Shown piece after piece: positions 33,115 to 44,957 of a DNA stretch of 64,000 bases. Each line of letters starts with the position of its first letter. Positions within the stretch are counted from its first letter, which is position 1. The stretch is from Takakia lepidozioides (Eukaryota; Streptophyta; Takakiopsida; Takakiales; Takakiaceae): positions 25,728,001 through 25,792,000 of the forward strand of contig CM060734.1 in NCBI GenBank assembly GCA_030704615.1, in the 5' to 3' direction. The notes beneath the pieces were generated by a model that was not told where the DNA came from, did not search any database, and worked only from the letters and a program-made list of their open reading frames with translations. The translations under genes were made by a program, and so were the position numbers.

Positions 33115-33590
33115 GCAATAACGGCACCGAAATTATCCCAGAGGCAGAGACGCAAGCGGAATTAGGATCCGGGTTTGCAGACTCCGAAAACGCAATGGCG
33201 ACCTATAACCGTGGATAGTACTATTGCAGAAGTGCAGGATGGTTGGGTATAACGACGCCGTAATTGGGCACAGGAAAAGAAATAGCGGGCTGAAGGCTCG
33301 GGAGTGAAGCCAACAACAAGTAATTGGGCTCTGCCAAAATACCCGGCTGCATCCTCCGGAGTGCAGGCGATAACGGCGCCGAAATGGGCCCCGGAAACCA
33401 AATACTCGGCTGAAGCCACCGGAGTGCAGCCGATAACGGCGCCGAAATTGGGTCCGGAAACCAAATACCCGGCTGAAGGCTGGGGATTGCAACCAATAAC
33501 GGCGCCGAAATTGACCTGCGGAAACAAAATTCTCGGCTGAAGCTTCCGCACTCCATGTAATAACGGCGCCGAAATTGGGCGTCGGAGAGC
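33115..33590. repeat. CGGCGCCG motif cluster B1 (left subterminal)
   Basis: Six or more sites of the form ATAACGGCGCCGAAATTGGG, spaced about 62-65 bases (near 33374, 33435, 33499, 33562) and two decayed ones (33122, 33246). They sit just upstream of the ORF at 33697. Confidence 0.88.
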
Positions 33591-33696
33591 AAATACCCGC
33601 CTTACGGTGAGGAGGCCTTGCTCTCATTTTGCTCTTCACTCTTCTCTGTTGTGCCCATCTCCTCCCTGCTTTGAGTTCGTGCTGTGTCGTGAGGCC

Positions 33697-34248
33697 ATGT
33701 CGTGCCCGAATCACATCTATCGACGCCAGACGGGAGTCATTTTCCCGAAAGCAGACGACATCATTGTCTTCCTGGATGTTTACAGGGACGATCCTCGACT
33801 TGTCCAGCTGAGAGCAATGGAGTTTCTTCCAGGATTGCACGATTCTCCTGGACCCCGGCTGGGGAGCAGGTGGTTCCTACGCATCATGGACCTGGACTTT
33901 CCGCATGTGTGGGAGCCGAACAGATCACGCACAGCGTTGCTGTATCGCTGGAATTGTTGCGAGTGGACGTATGATGAGTGCATAGGTGAAAACTTTACGC
34001 GTGGACGGACTGGCTCGGAAAGTGGGGACATTCTCTTCAGTTATGAGGATGAGGAGGAGGGGAACACAGGGCCCACTGTGAAAATGTCCTTCTACCAAGG
34101 GGGCGCTATCGATAAACACGACATCCTCGTTAGTTTCAACCGGGCGACAGAAACCACTGACATTTTGTTCAAATATAGGCACCCGGTCACTGAGGAGGTC
34201 CTTGAGAGGCCAGTTCGAGTTCCTTCTTCTTGGGCGAGGGGACCATAG
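33697..34248 (+). CDS. Intact 183-aa ORF of MULE-B, unknown function
   Basis: The ATG at 33697 (MSCPNHIYRR) opens an uninterrupted frame ending in TAG at 34246-34248; an upstream extension of the frame exists but starts without ATG. The product is mixed alpha/beta in character, with VIFPKADDIIVFLDVYRDD, a Trp/Tyr/Cys-rich middle (WNCCEWTYDECIGENF), an acidic EDEEEG stretch and a C-terminal FKYRHPVTEEVLERP. No signal peptide or membrane segment. I recognise no family. It lies between cluster B1 and the 3' end of the transposase, convergent to it. MULE-A has no counterpart. It is the only undamaged gene-length frame in the element. Confidence 0.6.
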   Translation: MSCPNHIYRRQTGVIFPKADDIIVFLDVYRDDPRLVQLRAMEFLPGLHDSPGPRLGSRWFLRIMDLDFPHVWEPNRSRTALLYRWNCCEWTYDECIGENFTRGRTGSESGDILFSYEDEEEGNTGPTVKMSFYQGGAIDKHDILVSFNRATETTDILFKYRHPVTEEVLERPVRVPSSWARGP

Positions 34249-34702
34249 GTCTTGCATGCTAGAGTAGACATGTTTCAACTTGCTGACACTCATGGCACAT
34301 ACATTTTCATTCAGAAATCAAGCAGCTTCCCTGTGCCATATGGGGAATATACATGCTTCGATAATCTTCTGTTAAGGTTTTTTGCAATTCACTGCCAGTA
34401 TGCTGGGACGTGTCCTTTGTCGTATGGATTGCTGTTTGCACAAGGTGCAGTATGCAAATGCTGGAATGTGCAGTAGGACCCTTCCCACTGGGACAGAACT
34501 AGCAATCTTGTAAAGGCATCACATTTGCAGAACAGTAACAATGTATTTGTAGCAAATTGGAGTCTTCTCATAAAGGTGGACGAAATTCACATGTAGCCAT
34601 GGCGATGCGGCACCACCAAGTGTATAATTCCTCACAAAAAAATAGGGTGCAAGAAGATGAATGTAATATAATTGCCACTTTCTCCTTCCCGAATGTGGAA
34701 TG

Positions 34703-37700
34703 TCAAGCAGTCCGACCAGTATCCTGCCGTAGGGCCTTGTGCAGCTCGTTGAAACTCAGTGTTGGAGCATGGATGAAGACGTCCACTGCGGATATGCAAC
34801 TCATGCGCTTCATAAAAATGTAATAAAGGTGTTTGCAGGGGACGTATGCTGCATTCTTCGATTCCATAACAAGGAAGTCCTCACAGTTGCAAGCTGGGTA
34901 CTGTGAAACCGTGATTGCATACACGACACTGCGCGCAGCAGACCCGGCTGTTGACAACTGAAATATGCGCCCCATCCCGGGGTGAGGAACATCCCTGCAA
35001 CCTTGCACTATGCAGGGCATTGCAAGAGCGTTGGCCATCCTGGTGTTCGCCTTTGTTGGTGGCCGCCGTCTTTTCAGTTTACCCCACCGATGGGTGGGCC
35101 AAGCTGCGGGGTCACCCACCGGTATGCGGGGCGAAGAGCTTCTCGTGGGAGGAGGATGACGATTGGGAATTGGATTTCGTGGAACGTCTGTCCTCTCCAC
35201 CAGTCGAAACCCTGCACTTCCTAGAGCGTCTGCCTCCTCCAGGGTAAGATCTGTACCACTTGCCACAGGCCAGACTGCCGGTGGTTCAGGCATGCCTTGT
35301 ACACCATACTTGGGCTTGCCGAACACACACGACATGATGTCGTGCCTGCAGAACCAAAACTCCTTCAGTGTGGCCCTCCAAACTTTGCGCACACAAATCT
35401 CCCTGTGAAGCAAGGGGCAGGCACACCGCCCTGCGGGCTCCTCCGAATCATCTCATTGCATCTCTGGTTGGTGTCGACACGAACAGCACAACATTTGCCA
35501 CGAAATGTCGGACGGGTCCGTGCAATTCTCCACTGCGAGGCCGACACATCTCGCTCCACGATTGGAATGTTGTATTGGGTAACGAAAACAGGAGCAACAT
35601 GCCCATCCTCGGCATGTTGTCCCGAGTCTGGCAGCGATTCCATGGATGCTGCAGGAGAGGGGTACGAGTCCTGCTTCGTGGAGGCGTGGGACGCAACATC
35701 GTTGCGCCCCGAGGTTGAGTGCGGATGTTCATATCTGATCTCCATGAATCCCCATCCCCTCCGGGCATGTCCTCAATTCTCTTCACCGGCCGGCTGCGGA
35801 CATCGCCCTCCAGGCAGTTCCCCGACTGTGTAACGGCGTTGACCTTATTGTTTCCCGCAATGCAGCAGTCCATTTTTTGGGATCGGTCGAACGATGCGCC
35901 GCCCTCATCAGCATCTCCTGCCTGTCTGGTCCGATACCCCATTGCTTTCCTCCCAGAAACTGGTAGTAATGAGATTGTTGCATGATGGCCCTCACAATAT
36001 CTTCTGTTGTTGCTGTCAACATGTCAACGAGATGTGCTGCAGAGGAAGCACGCCAGGAAGAGTGCACCGATTCGGCCATGTTCGTCGTCGGCATATCCGT
36101 GTCATCCTCCAAGCTCATGTCCTGTTGAAGGAAATTAGATATGTCACTGATTGTGGAGAATGTCCAAGCACAAAACAGAACAATTGTCAAGTACAGAAAT
36201 GTGTTACCTGTCTCATGTAGTCTCCAAACTGGCGGAATCTATAATGCCACCACGCAAGCCACGTTTGCAGTTCTGGCTGATCTTTCACATCCACTGCCCC
36301 TGAAGACACCCACCAGGCGCGTATGGTTGCAAACTCGGTCTCCGCCTCGTCGATGGAATTCGCATTTTTCCACGCTAGGCACATACTGATATGATCCTGC
36401 CGGTGGCGTGACGCCACGAACCTTTTCGTGTTTTGCGTCAAACTCTGCATGAAGTGGAACCCGCAAGATCTCTCCTTTCCTTCCATTGGAGTCTTTGGGT
36501 CGTCCCCATATACCCTCCTAACTGCAGCCCAGTTTGCCTGGGCATTGTCAGCCATGAAGCCCCTAAAATCGGGAGGGGGCAACTTGGCTCTCGCCATTTG
36601 CTCATTAATTCCGCGCCACATATGCAACTCCGAATCTGTGTCTTCTCCCTTCATTTCGCAGATAGCAATGGTCATCAACTTTCTGCAATGTGGGTCGTAT
36701 ACATGTGCCCCCATTGTCACCCAATCGTGGTTGGTAATCGCCGGATGTGGTCGAACATGACCCAACAATTTGAAAGGTCTCCACTGGTCATCCGCTTCAC
36801 CAAATCGACGCCGCTCCCCGGTCCGCACGTTGACATCTTAAATATGAAGCACCTGTCCGTCTCCGAGCCTTGACCAGGAAAGAAGCTGCCTTGGATGAAG
36901 TCGTAGCCGCATGTGCGCTTCACTTCCAAGATGGAGTGCATGTCTGATCCTCTTCCGATTCGTTTCTTGCAGCTGACAATGTGGTTCCTGACATTGGGGC
37001 TGCACACATGGGAGACAGCTTCCAGCAGGTCCTTCATGTCCCCCTCGCCCAGCTTCTCTCTTGTGCTTCCGTCCTCCGACATTATTCTGCCAATTGCAAT
37101 CCTATGTGCCGATGCGAGCTGTATCTGCTTTGGTTTTGCACCCGGCCTCAACCTCACCTCCTCCTTGATAATATCCTGGGCTTGTTGAAAAGCGACTCTG
37201 CAATTGCCTCTGGCGAGGGGGTGCTCATGCTTTCCGATGTGAATGCATGCTCTGGTGCACGCTGGGCCGACGGTCCCGACGTAGTACTGCTTGGCGTTGC
37301 ACACTGCCATGCACGTAGGGGCTGCGTTGCAATGGGCACACTTGAACGTCCCTGCAGGAACTCTACCTTGAGGCCAAAATGGGGTCGACGAATTGCCAAT
37401 CCAGTCAGTCTCATTCCTGGTGCCTTTGCTAGTGTAATGGTAACATGTGCTCGAGAAACATTTAAGATGCCCAGCACACAATACATATCTCACTCGAACT
37501 CCATCACCCAGGTTGGACGATGAAGTTTTGGTGACACACCAAGGGTGGCCGTCATGTTTCCTGTTCATTCCTGCGAGCATGCCGTCTGGGCCTGCGCCTG
37601 CCGGCACTGGAGGGAACTCGTAGATAGCATTCCCATCCACAACATCAGGCAAAGTTTCCACAGAATGGATTGGAGTTTTGTCGTAATCAAGCCTAAGAAG

Positions 37701-38291
37701 GTCACTGGAGCGGGAACCCGTTGTCTTCATCCTCCGCAATATGTCGATTACTGAGCGGACGGAAGTTGAGTCGGACGGTGTATGCTGAACACTCCTAGTG
37801 ACGGACGACTTCGAAACATACGATGGAAGGACCATACAGTCTTCATCGTCACTGGATAAGTCGTGGACGACTGTTTCCCTGTTTTCCTGGATTTCCCTTT
37901 TCACATGTTTGGGCTTCTCTGCTTGTGAAGAGGTGCCCACATCCTTCACATCTTGCACGCCAGACCCTCTTGTGGAAGGAGGATCAACCAAGTTCCAGCG
38001 TGGGAACTCTTTAGGCACGATTTCACCAATGGCACTGTACCGGATGGATTCAGAAGCTGGGAGCCGCCACTCTTTGCCTTTTCCGAAATCTGCATGCAGA
38101 ATGACGGCACTTTCCAGAAAATTTCCATAAGCATCCTTCGTCTCCTCTTCCAAAAACACCGTTCCAGGGCGGAGCCCGAACTTCACACACAAGTACTGCT
38201 CAGTGACAATCGCAAATCCTTGGTCGCAGGGTATTTTAGCTTTCAGAGAATCAGGATGGAAGTACACGTTGACCCAAACACGGGAGTCCAT
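34703..38291 (-). pseudogene. MULE transposase with SWIM zinc finger (MULE-B)
   Basis: The start is probably ATG 38291 (MDSRVWVNVYF); the frame is open further upstream without ATG. Over 500 codons are uninterrupted: N-terminal domain, cysteine-rich zinc segments (GHPWCVTKTSS, FKCAHCNAAPTC, ACIHIGKHEHPLA), then the MULE core WVMFDHI. A one-base deletion near 36744, judged against MULE-A, shifts the frame before WVTMGAHVYD and GFMADNAQANW. An 86-base GT-AG intron (36122-36207) precedes TTNMAES, a likely third catalytic Glu region. More shifts occur near 35390 and in 35745-35900. The SWIM finger (CNCEDF, then VPCKHLYYI) lies near 34840-34900. It would cut the element's terminal repeats in the nucleus. 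This copy is inactive, but its near-completeness suggests recent activity of the family. Confidence 0.85.
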
Positions 38292-38399
38292 TTTGAAGAC
38301 GGGACCTCTCGGTACGCTCCGCAGCGAAGTCCTGCAATGAGAAGAGTGTGTCCTACCTAATAAACACAAATGATTTTCTGGAGGATTCCGTATCCAACA

Positions 38400-40195
38400 T
38401 GATGGGTGATCAGTGCACGTAAAGATGAAGGTGTGTAACGTACGTTAAAAAAACGGACGAAAACAGCAAGTTCACATCGGATATTTGGTGCCTGAATTGT
38501 AATGTACAACCACTTGGGGTACAATAAATCAGGCCTTCCCATGAATTTCGGCACCGAAATCTGGATGAACATCTCTGTCATGTAACAGCTTTGGAAGCCA
38601 AGGGATGAATTCTGGCAACAGAAATCGTAATTTGTTTACCTCATTAAACTGACCAAGCACCCAACGGATGGATTTCGGTGCCGAAATTCGGATGAACTTC
38701 TTCTTCATTAAATTGTATCTGCACATATGGGTTGAATTTAGATGCCAAAATACGGATGAATGTGTTCCTGATTACAGTCGTGATTCACCACGTGTCCCGG
38801 ATATCGGTGCCGACTTCCGAATGACAGTAATCCTGATTCGGCAGAATGGATGTATTTCGGCGCCGAAATTCATTCTTCATCTCCTTTTCCGACCCTAATT
38901 CTGCTGCCCTGCGGATGGATTTCGGTGCCAGAATTCATCGGAAGTCCTTTCTGTTTTTATTTTTCTTTGCGACAGATGAACTTTGGCGCCGAATCTCATC
39001 CAAGTACTCCCTTTTAATTTTCCTTTTTCTTCGCGAGCAATGAATTTCGGCGCCGAAATTCAACCAAAATCCTCCCGATTTTTTTTTTTTCGCGAGCATT
39101 GAATTTCGGCGCCGAAATTCATTCCAAGTCCTCCTTCATGAATTTCGGCGAAATTCATCCGAAGTCCTCCGAATTTTTTTATTTTCCTTCGCGAGCAATG
39201 AATTTCGGCGCCGAAATTCATTCCTCCCTTCGCGAGCAATGAATTTCGGCGCCGAAATTCCTTCATCCCTCCAAATTCTTTTCAGGGTTTTTTCGGCGCC
39301 GAAATTCATCCAATGTTTCTTGAAATGGATCAATTTCGGCGCCGAAATTCATCCTTACTGTCCGCAATGAGTAACTCTAATTACATTTTCTATGCGACGG
39401 ATGAATTTCGGCGCCGAAATTCGTCCAAACCCGGCACTTACTTTTTGCTTTGGATGATAATTTTCCGTAAATCGTTGGAAATACCCCGTTCCGACGAATA
39501 TAACAGGAATATTCTGCATTTTAATGGAGAAATCGGCATAAACCACTTCTGTCAAAATTAATTGCATTTTAGCCGTTTTTTTTCATTTGAAACCGACAGT
39601 ATCCATTAAGTGGTCTTTTTCGCACGGGACGTTGCCGCACATAAAGTATAATTTCGGCGCCGAAATTATAGTTAAATGTCCACAAATGGCAAGTCCAACA
39701 GGCATGGACAGCATCCGTCAGGGGCAATGATGGCGGCAAAGCATAGCATCGTGCCGATTTAGTCTTCGCTCTGGATGAATTTCGGCGCCGAAATATGGAT
39801 GATTTCACCTCGTCTACGCGCGGACGGAGATATTCGTAATGAATTTCGGCGCCGAAATATGGATGAAATGTGCCAAGTGCAGCCGTTTCCGTTGTCCCGG
39901 AATTAATTCCGGCTCCGATATCCCACTGACAGGTTTGCTCATGACGAATGAGGACTTGGGAAGCGATGAATTGCGGCGCCGAAAAAAATGTATGAAAGCA
40001 CTTGAATAGGATGAATTTCGGCGCCGAAATTCATCCGTCCGCTGATGAAACGTACCGACCTGACTGTTGAATGTCATATGCAGGGGATTTTCATGGCGGT
40101 TGGGTTTCATGATGTGCGGATATTTCATTCAATGCCGGCTGCTCCGGGAACAGCATCCGGTGAACGGAAGGTATTTCGGTGCCGCAATTCGGATA
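38400..40195. repeat. CGGCGCCG palindrome array B2 between divergent genes
   Basis: About 20 sites of the form GAATTTCGGCGCCGAAATTC, many being perfect palindromes of 24 bases with the arms ATGA and TCAT. They are unevenly spaced (40 to 250 bases), unlike the regular tandem units of MULE-A. Several cores are GGTGCC or GGCACC, as expected from C-to-T change at methylated CpG. No coding frame here is credible. Confidence 0.92.
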
Positions 40196-41715
40196 AACCG
40201 TCTTACACTGGTGGCTGGAACTGGCACGCGTCGTGTTCCAGTCGACTTCATCCGTGCGAACGTGTCAGGGGTCACAATCTCTTCATCACCCATACGGCAG
40301 AAAGTGGTGGACGGTGGCAACGCTTCGCATCTGCTCGTGCATAGTGGTTGCATGTTCCACCGCTTCGCTCTCTCGCTCCTTGCCCTTCTGCAGTGATTCT
40401 CCTGCGTTTCCTCTCCTTATGCGGCATAGTGGTAGCATAGAGTTTGTGGAAGGTCAGGCGACTCCGGCAAAAGAGGAGGACGCGGGATTTGGGAAGCCGC
40501 CGACGACACGACTTAAGCTCCGTCTCATGCATGAAATGCAGACTCGTTATCCGGAGACTCGGATCGCCCACCAGTGAGAGATTCGTGCTTCGCGGATGTG
40601 AAGCACTCCATACGCAATATTCCTTTACACCTTTTTTTGGCGTGCAGTGTCTCATGTTTTCCTGTTTGTTTGACATGGGAGCTGGGGAGGGATCGCAGGG
40701 GGCGAGGCAACACAGTCAACTTTGGATACTCCTGCCCGGGTGCTGCGCTCACAAGGTGGAAGTGCATCGAGGCAGACGAGTCCTCATTCAACACCTCAGA
40801 TATCGCCTCCGAAAAGCCCACCTAGAGTTCGGAAGCCGAGAAAGCAGAAGGAGCCCATGGCTTCGCCAGTAAAACCCCTAGGGAGACTGGAAGCGGAGAT
40901 ATTGGGTTTGCAGTCAATTTCAGAAAACACAGATGCGGTGGAGGCCGCTGGAGATGTGGGAGTCGGATCTGCAGAAGGGCGGCCCATTCAACTGACAGAA
41001 GGAGAGGACGATAACGTGGTACGACTTGGCGACGATAACCTGCTGGAGCTTGCGGAGGAGCAAAACCTCCAGGACAGTACACAGGCTGGTGAGAGGGGTG
41101 AGGGAAGTGACAGAGGTGATACAAGTAAGAAACTGGTGGCGGGTATGCTCATGAGCGCACGAGACATGAACATAGCAGCAAACAGGTTGCTGGCAGAGAC
41201 TCATAGCAACATAGGCCGCGTTTTGGGCTCCATGGTGTATCCCGAGAACCTCAAAGTTCCTTTGTGTCGCATGGTAAGCCTTCCAGTTGTAAGGCAAGCA
41301 CTGCCAGGGGATATCGATCGACTGAAGCACAACTTCAGAGAAGGGTACAGACGGGGGTCGGCAGCATTCTACGTTTCCATTGAGAATGACCAGGGTGTCA
41401 CAAGGGGCCCCACTGCAGAGGAGCTTCAGAATTGGGGCCCCCACTGGCACTGTTAATGCCGAGTTTGAAGCCTATCTGAAGACTAATCCCACATTCGCAC
41501 ACATGGAAGGGAAGATGTTCTTCGTTTGGGACGGGAACCACAGGATGCTTGCCTGGACAGAGTACATTGCTGAAATGCATCCGCAAGATATCAGTTGGCA
41601 TTACATGGTGGACTGCATTGTCGTGAAGGTGGACGTCAGGGACAGAGGACTGTTGAAGGGTGCCATGGCGGATATAAATCTGTAAGTATACAATTACATC
41701 CTTGTGTACTGCCTA

Positions 41716-43035
41716 TTGCGGCGCCGAAATAGGCAATGTTCACCACTGTCATGCACTCTATGAACTGGAAATTGGATTGCTGTGCCGAAATCATATTTTC
41801 ATGTTGTTTTTTTTCTCCATGGCAGGGTAACAGAGAGGGCCTTCGTGGAAACTCATCTGGCACATACGCTCTACAGAGTGCAAGAAGTGGGGACAGCTCC
41901 GCTGACGGACTTCCAAAAGTCCCTCGATCCCGAGCTGTACAGGAAGTCCCTAGCGAAAGCAGATCGCACCTGGTACCGACCAACACTGGACGCCATGGTG
42001 GAGATCCTCTATTCGGTGAGGTTCATCTCAAATTTCAGTATCAATTTAATGTTATTTGTTGCAGGGATCCGTGGCCTGACTGTATCTGCTGGGTATGGGA
42101 ATGCAGACGAACATCAGGGATGACTTGGCCTATGCCAAAAGGCAGTTTTTGAGAATGATGCCCCCAACAAGGCGGACGCGTCGATAGAGAGTCATATTGT
42201 GCAGGCAGGGAAGCAATCCCGGACCAAGTACAGGTCCAAACTTGTTAAGCAAGTTGCAATCGCTGACCCTGGTCTTGGTGCCGAGTTCCTGGCGGAGATA
42301 GGACTGCATTACTCCAGACCCATGAAACGGAAATGTCCATGGAGAAACTTCATCACATCGCAGTGTCCTGTGTTGAGCCGGCGGAGAAGGTAAGCATGTG
42401 TTTATTCTTGTTTTGTGACTTCTCGCGATTCTTATGTTGGAGTTCTTGTCTGACCGATGTGAGGTGGCTGCAGACGAGGTGGCTGCGAATCTGGAACGGC
42501 CATACAAACACGAAGCTGCTGTACCACTTTCCCATCGAGCCAACAGACGACAAAATGAACGACTGGCTCAATGTCATGACTTGGTGCATCAGGTATAATT
42601 TTCTCCTATTCTGTGTTGGACATCGTCGCAATTTCAAAATCATGAATGTTTTGGAAACCTGCCATGATGCAGGTACTGACCCACGCCCAGGAGCAATTGG
42701 ACTGCAACACCACCACTTTCAAGTTACAGATCGACTGGACGAAGCCTGAGACAATGGAGAACTACGTGCAGTCGTGGCGAGGGCGCTTCGCAAACCTCTT
42801 TTTCAGAGAAATTGCAAAGGCAAGACGCAGCGTATACATCGAAGAGCAGGAGGGTGCCGACAAAGCGGCAATGCGTGTCCTGTTCAGGTAATCTGCTGAC
42901 AATGCATCCCCCTATTTGCAGTTTAGATGATTTGGTTAAGCAGCGATGGATATTGCGGCGCCGAAAATACCTCTGCAAGATGTGAGTTCTGGGTAATTGG
43001 GGCACGGTCCACTCCGTATTTCGGTGCCGAAATAC
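41716..43035. repeat. CGGCGCCG sites B3 in introns
   Basis: Single sites in separate introns: near 41718 (GCGGCGCCGAAATAGG), 42955 (GCGGCGCCGAAAATACC) and 43019 (TCGGTGCCGAAATACC). A decayed one occurs near 44625. They avoid the exons. Confidence 0.75.
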
Positions 43036-43976
43036 CTTGTGCATTGACAACTTCCACTTGCATGATGCATCGGTAGAATGATTTTTGTTGAACTGCCTCG
43101 TATTGCAGGTACATAAACTTTGCACTCATTCCGTCCGGAGCCATTCAAAGGGTTCCACCATTTTCCTGGCGTGGAGGACACCTGGAGGTCGTGGAACGAT
43201 GTACACAGAAGTAATGGCGAAGGAGTGGCATGCCGAGCATTTGGTAGACTGCCCCTGGTATGTGGATCTCCCAAGTGGGACCGTTGACCTCTCGGAGGTT
43301 AACTTGAAGAAGGAAGCGAATGCCAGGGCTATGAAGGCGCAATCGGATCCCCAACCAGAGGACGCGGAAAGACTGAAAGCAGAGGAGGCAGCCAAGCAGA
43401 AAGCACTGAGAAAGTCAGCCAAGGCGGCAGCGTTGGCGAAGGAGCAGATGGAGAAGCAGGCAGCTGAGCAGCCCAAGGACAGGAAGAAAAGAACGCGCAA
43501 ACAGGGGCAAGAGACGAAGACCCCCACACCCAAGAAGAAGAAGAAGCAGCAACACAGTCAGCCAGATGAGGAGGATTCCGACGACGATTTCCCAGCAGGA
43601 AAAACCCAGGGGGCCACACCTCGTCCGAAAATTCACAAGGGCCAGCGCTCCGGGGGTCGGCTGCGAAGAGATCACTATACGAGGATGCACCTGGCAGACC
43701 CTACCGTGCGGTGCATTGCGGGCAGGGAAGTCCTCAAAACACCCACAATTGTGGAGTGTGTTAATGAAAATTTCCTAACTGCTCTGACCAGAAGGCTGGA
43801 GATAACGAGATGAGGAAGGCGATCGAGGCCCACCAGGGGAAGGGGAAGAGGAAGGCCACTGGCAATGATATGGAGGACACTCCTGGCTACACAAAGATGA
43901 TGGAGTATTTTGTGGCGATGAGCCACGGCAAAAAGAGCACAGTCGGGGGCAGGGCGGTGTGAAAGCCTCCATCGAC

Positions 43977-44957
43977 ATGATCCTTGTGGATATCCCGGAT
44001 GGGCAGGAGATACTGGGGCTGGGCTCAGTTCCCTGGTGGAACAAGTACGACGAACGATACTGGAGCCACACATTCGGGTTCGCAGCCAACATGTTGGACG
44101 ACGTTGGCTGTGTTGTTGTGCTAGCAGCCGATGGAGAAGTCACTGAGAATGATATCAAAGTATGGACGGGGAGAAGTGCAGCACCCATCCTGAAAAAGAT
44201 CTGGACTTGCATCAACACGCAGGGTCTTCTCAACGATGGCCAGAAGGTATGCTGTGGTTCTCCTCTGCTATGTCAATTTCTGGGCCGAAATTGCCCCTGT
44301 ACATGTAGGCCACCTCTGACGTTTTCATTTCCTTCTCTGCAGACTCTTATCTTTCAGGCATTTTGCTTCGTGAAGGAACATTCGAAATTCAAATTACGTG
44401 AAGCAGGAAGACTTGTTGATTCCACAGTTGATCCACTGGAGTATAACGTCCTGTTCAACCATGTGGGAGAGAAGGACATTCTTTGTGATTTGTCGGGCAA
44501 GCCATGGAGGTATGGCAGGACCAGGAGTCCTGCATTCATCCAGACGCTCATGGAAAACGTGTACGGATGTTGAAGGCAGGGTCCTTGACGTCACTGCAAA
44601 TACAGGTGAGAACGTTAATTGAATGCGGCACCGAAATTGACACCATTTCCGTTTCTGTATGTTGCTTGTGCGAGGAAGCGACTCATTCTTGAGTTTGGCT
44701 GTGGTTGTGTCGTATGAATTCGCAGGTGCCTGTATGTGGGCGGGAAGGATGTCGAACCGATTTGTGTTCTCATTTGAGGGGGATACGGCCTTGTACGATT
44801 ACAATTTGGCGGGCCTTCAGCGTCTGCCTCCGACTGAGGATCCCAAAAACGCAGAAGAGGACGTGGAAGGAGAGGAGGAAGATGAAGAGGAGGAAGTCCG
44901 GGAAATTCGTTCGATGCAGGGGCGCCCGAAGCCGCTTCCCCCAATGCCTGTCTTCGA
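43977..44957 (+). other. Beta-class (N4/N6) methyltransferase-like domain
   Basis: MILVDIPDG (43977-44003) sits where motif IV (DPPY) belongs, followed by a helix (WWNKYDERYW) and strand GCVVVLAAD. After an intron comes GKPWRYGRTRSPAFIQTLM (motif X position) and VEGRVLDVTANTG|ACMWAG, then FVFSFEGD, which fits motif I and the acidic residue binding the SAM ribose. The order IV, X, I is the beta-class order. The aromatic residue of DPPY is Asp here and in MULE-A (NIPD), so catalysis is uncertain. The intron between TG and AC falls in the same codon position as in MULE-A. Confidence 0.55.
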
